Source: Bordetella parapertussis (GTDB taxonomy: Bacteria; Pseudomonadota; Gammaproteobacteria; Burkholderiales; Burkholderiaceae_A). Taken from it: a stretch of 64,000 bases of DNA. The notes under the pieces are model-generated. The model did not search any database, was not told the origin of the DNA, and saw only the letters and a program-made list of their open reading frames with translations. Shown here in pieces: positions 62,412 to 64,000 of the stretch. The position numbers and the translations under genes are program-made. Where the stretch lies: NCBI GenBank assembly GCA_945877235.1, contig CAMCRF010000009.1, positions 1 through 64,000 of the forward strand. The letters are read 5' to 3'. Every line of letters begins with the position of its first letter. Position 1 is the stretch's first letter.

Positions 62412-63820
62412 AACACAAGATCAAGACCCTTCATTTCATTGGCATTGGTGGCTCGGGCATGTCGGGCATTGCCGAGGTGCTGCTCAATCAGGGTTATGCC
62501 ATTCAGGGCTCTGACCTCCAGACCTCGGCAGTCAGTGAGCGTTTGAGCGCGCTTGGAGCCCGCGTGTTTGTGGGGCATGCCCGAGAGCATATTGCCGGTG
62601 CCGATGCCGTGGTGGTCTCGAGTGCAGTGAAGTCCGATAACCCCGAGCTCCTGGCCGCGCGGGCTGCGAAGGTCCCTGTGGTGCCGCGCGCATCCATGTT
62701 GGGTGAGCTCATGCGTCTCAAACAGGGCATTGCGATTGCCGGCACGCATGGCAAGACGACGACCACGAGCCTGGTCGCAAGCATTCTTGCGGAGGCTGGT
62801 CTTGACCCGACGTTCGTGATTGGTGGGCGACTCAATAGCGCTGGTGCCAACGCCAGGCTGGGACTGGGCGATGCCTTTGTGGCTGAGGCCGACGAGTCGG
62901 ACGGATCCTTTCTAAACCTTTCGCCCATGCTTGCGGTGATCACCAACATCGATGCGGACCACATGGAGACGTATGGACATGACATGGCCCGTCTGAAGCA
63001 GGCGTTCATCTCGTTTACGCAGCGTTTGCCTTTTTACGGAACCGTCATCGCCTGTCAGGACGATCGTCATGTTCGCGAGATCCTGCCGTTTCTGTCCCGG
63101 CCGGTGGTGACCTATGGGGTCAGCGCGGAGGCTGACTTGCGCGCCGAGGCAATTCGTCCCGACGGCATGGGCATGCGTTTTGAGTTGCTGAGAGCCGGTC
63201 AGCCCACCCGAGAGGTTCGCTTAAACCTTCCTGGACACCATAACGTCCTCAATGCGCTGGCTGCAATCGGAGTGGCGCAGGAGTTCGGAGTGCCCGATGA
63301 GGCCATGCTCCGTGCCCTTGCGCTCTTTAAGGGGGTGGGCCGCCGCCTGCAACATTGGGGGGCTGTGCAGATTCACGGGGGCTCGGTTGACCTGGTGGAT
63401 GATTACGGCCATCACCCGGTTGAAATTGAGGCCACACTCTCGGCGGTCCGAGGCGCCTTCCCGGGTCGGCGACTGGTCTTGGCATTTCAGCCGCACCGCT
63501 ATAGCCGGACCCGCGATCTCTTCGACGATTTTGTTCGCGTGCTCTCACATGGCCCTGATCTGCTGGTGCTCACCGAGGTCTATGCCGCTGGCGAACAGCC
63601 GATTCCTGCGGCAGATGGGCGATCGCTGGCGCGCGCGATTCGGCAACTCGGTCGGATTGACCCTGTGCTGATCGATGGGCCGGACCACCTTCAAGATGCG
63701 CTCTGTGCGGTCTGTCGAGAGGGCGATGTCCTTGTCACGATGGGCGCCGGATCTATTGGCGCCACACCGGCTCGGCTTCTCTCTGTTCAGCGGGATCAGG
63801 GGGACGTATGCCCGTCATGA
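62408..63820 (+). CDS. murC: UDP-N-acetylmuramate--L-alanine ligase
   Basis: First Mur ligase, adding L-alanine to UDP-MurNAc; 470 residues from TTG 62408. Motifs: [20 protein letters not shown] (UDP-binding loop), [18 protein letters not shown] (ATP site, about 118-135), [22 protein letters not shown] and [14 protein letters not shown]. The stop overlaps ddlB by 13 bases. Confidence 0.98.
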   Translation: MKHKIKTLHFIGIGGSGMSGIAEVLLNQGYAIQGSDLQTSAVSERLSALGARVFVGHAREHIAGADAVVVSSAVKSDNPELLAARAAKVPVVPRASMLGELMRLKQGIAIAGTHGKTTTTSLVASILAEAGLDPTFVIGGRLNSAGANARLGLGDAFVAEADESDGSFLNLSPMLAVITNIDADHMETYGHDMARLKQAFISFTQRLPFYGTVIACQDDRHVREILPFLSRPVVTYGVSAEADLRAEAIRPDGMGMRFELLRAGQPTREVRLNLPGHHNVLNALAAIGVAQEFGVPDEAMLRALALFKGVGRRLQHWGAVQIHGGSVDLVDDYGHHPVEIEATLSAVRGAFPGRRLVLAFQPHRYSRTRDLFDDFVRVLSHGPDLLVLTEVYAAGEQPIPAADGRSLARAIRQLGRIDPVLIDGPDHLQDALCAVCREGDVLVTMGAGSIGATPARLLSVQRDQGDVCPS

Positions 63821-64000
63821 GCTCACGCTTTGGGAAGGTGGCGGTGCTCTGTGGTGGGCACTCTGCAGAGCGCGAGGTCTCCATGATGTCGGGGCAAGGT
63901 GTGCTCGATGCCCTCGAGGAGAAAGGGGTCTCGGCCTTTGCCTTTGACCCCGCCGAGCAGCCCATGGAGGATCTGCGTCGCCTGGGCGCGGAGCGCGCGT
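63808..64000 (+). CDS. ddlB: D-alanine--D-alanine ligase (N-terminal part)
   Basis: The first 64 residues of a Ddl enzyme, cut by the right edge. The start [23 protein letters not shown] contains the family segment VLCGGxSAEREVS, which binds the first D-alanine. ATG 63808 has a GGGGGA site five bases upstream and overlaps the end of murC; ATG 63817 is a weaker alternative. The order murC-ddlB continues the dcw cluster. Confidence 0.95.
   Translation, partial: MPVMSSRFGKVAVLCGGHSAEREVSMMSGQGVLDALEEKGVSAFAFDPAEQPMEDLRRLGAERA

Overview
The window reads as about 64 kb of chromosome from a betaproteobacterium of the order Burkholderiales. The gene order rpsMKD-rpoA-rplQ, hemB/engB, cytochrome c4-resB-ccsA-msrPQ-lysA-cyaY-PBP1A-aroKB-dgt-gltBD, uvrA-MFS-ssb, DUF502-aspS-nudB-clsB and rnpB-mraZ-dcw is typical of that group. 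The fused MurE-MurF ligase points towards Alcaligenaceae-like lineages, but the family is an inference. The DNA is GC-rich and tightly packed, with many 1-4 base stop/start overlaps. I see no tRNA, rRNA, prophage, CRISPR array or intact insertion sequence. No stretch without a gene exceeds 300 bases.

Layout. 1-2735: end of the ribosomal protein alpha operon. 2812-4654 (minus): hemB and engB. 4796-10504: cytochrome c4, the ResB/CcsA (System II) cytochrome c maturation pair and the MsrPQ periplasmic methionine-sulfoxide repair system. 10404-14558: lysA and lptM (minus), cyaY (plus) and PBP1A (minus). 14593-18101: aroK, aroB, dgt and a degenerate RAYT-family protein. 18255-24415: gltB and gltD (ammonia assimilation). 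24399-30114: OsmC-like protein (minus), a secreted histidine phosphatase, uvrA (minus), an MFS transporter and ssb. 30198-36507: DUF502 protein, aspS, an unknown membrane protein, a NudB-EEP fusion, clsB and a DUF429 protein. 36508-40295: a sigma-54/NtrC-type control region, a nitrate/cyanate-type ABC transporter and cyanase. 40338-42131: an Atm1-like exporter. 42224-46084: a general amino-acid (Aap/Bzt) ABC transporter. 46101-50341: tartrate dehydrogenase, glycerate 2-kinase, pyrC and a DUF3025 protein. 50314-50668: RNase P RNA. 50798-64000: the division and cell-wall (dcw) cluster from mraZ to a partial ddlB.

How the genes work together. Most are housekeeping: translation, cell wall, heme and cytochrome c, nitrogen assimilation. 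The clearest accessory unit is the cyanate operon. It carries two NtrC-like sites 22 bp apart and a GG-N10-GC sigma-54 promoter, which fits cyanate import and hydrolysis to ammonia and CO2 under nitrogen limitation, with gltBD available to assimilate the ammonia. The aap transporter and the tartrate/glycerate genes add organic nitrogen and carbon uptake.

I do not see a clearly new multi-gene system. The most unusual items are the RAYT-like protein that has lost both catalytic motifs but carries an AT-hook-like tail and sits beside REP-like palindromes; the NudB-EEP fusion; the row of four hairpins ahead of the conserved part of resB; the Cys/His-rich segment before the Tat motif in the cyanate-binding protein; and the four-repeat MraZ operator overlapping the mraZ promoter.
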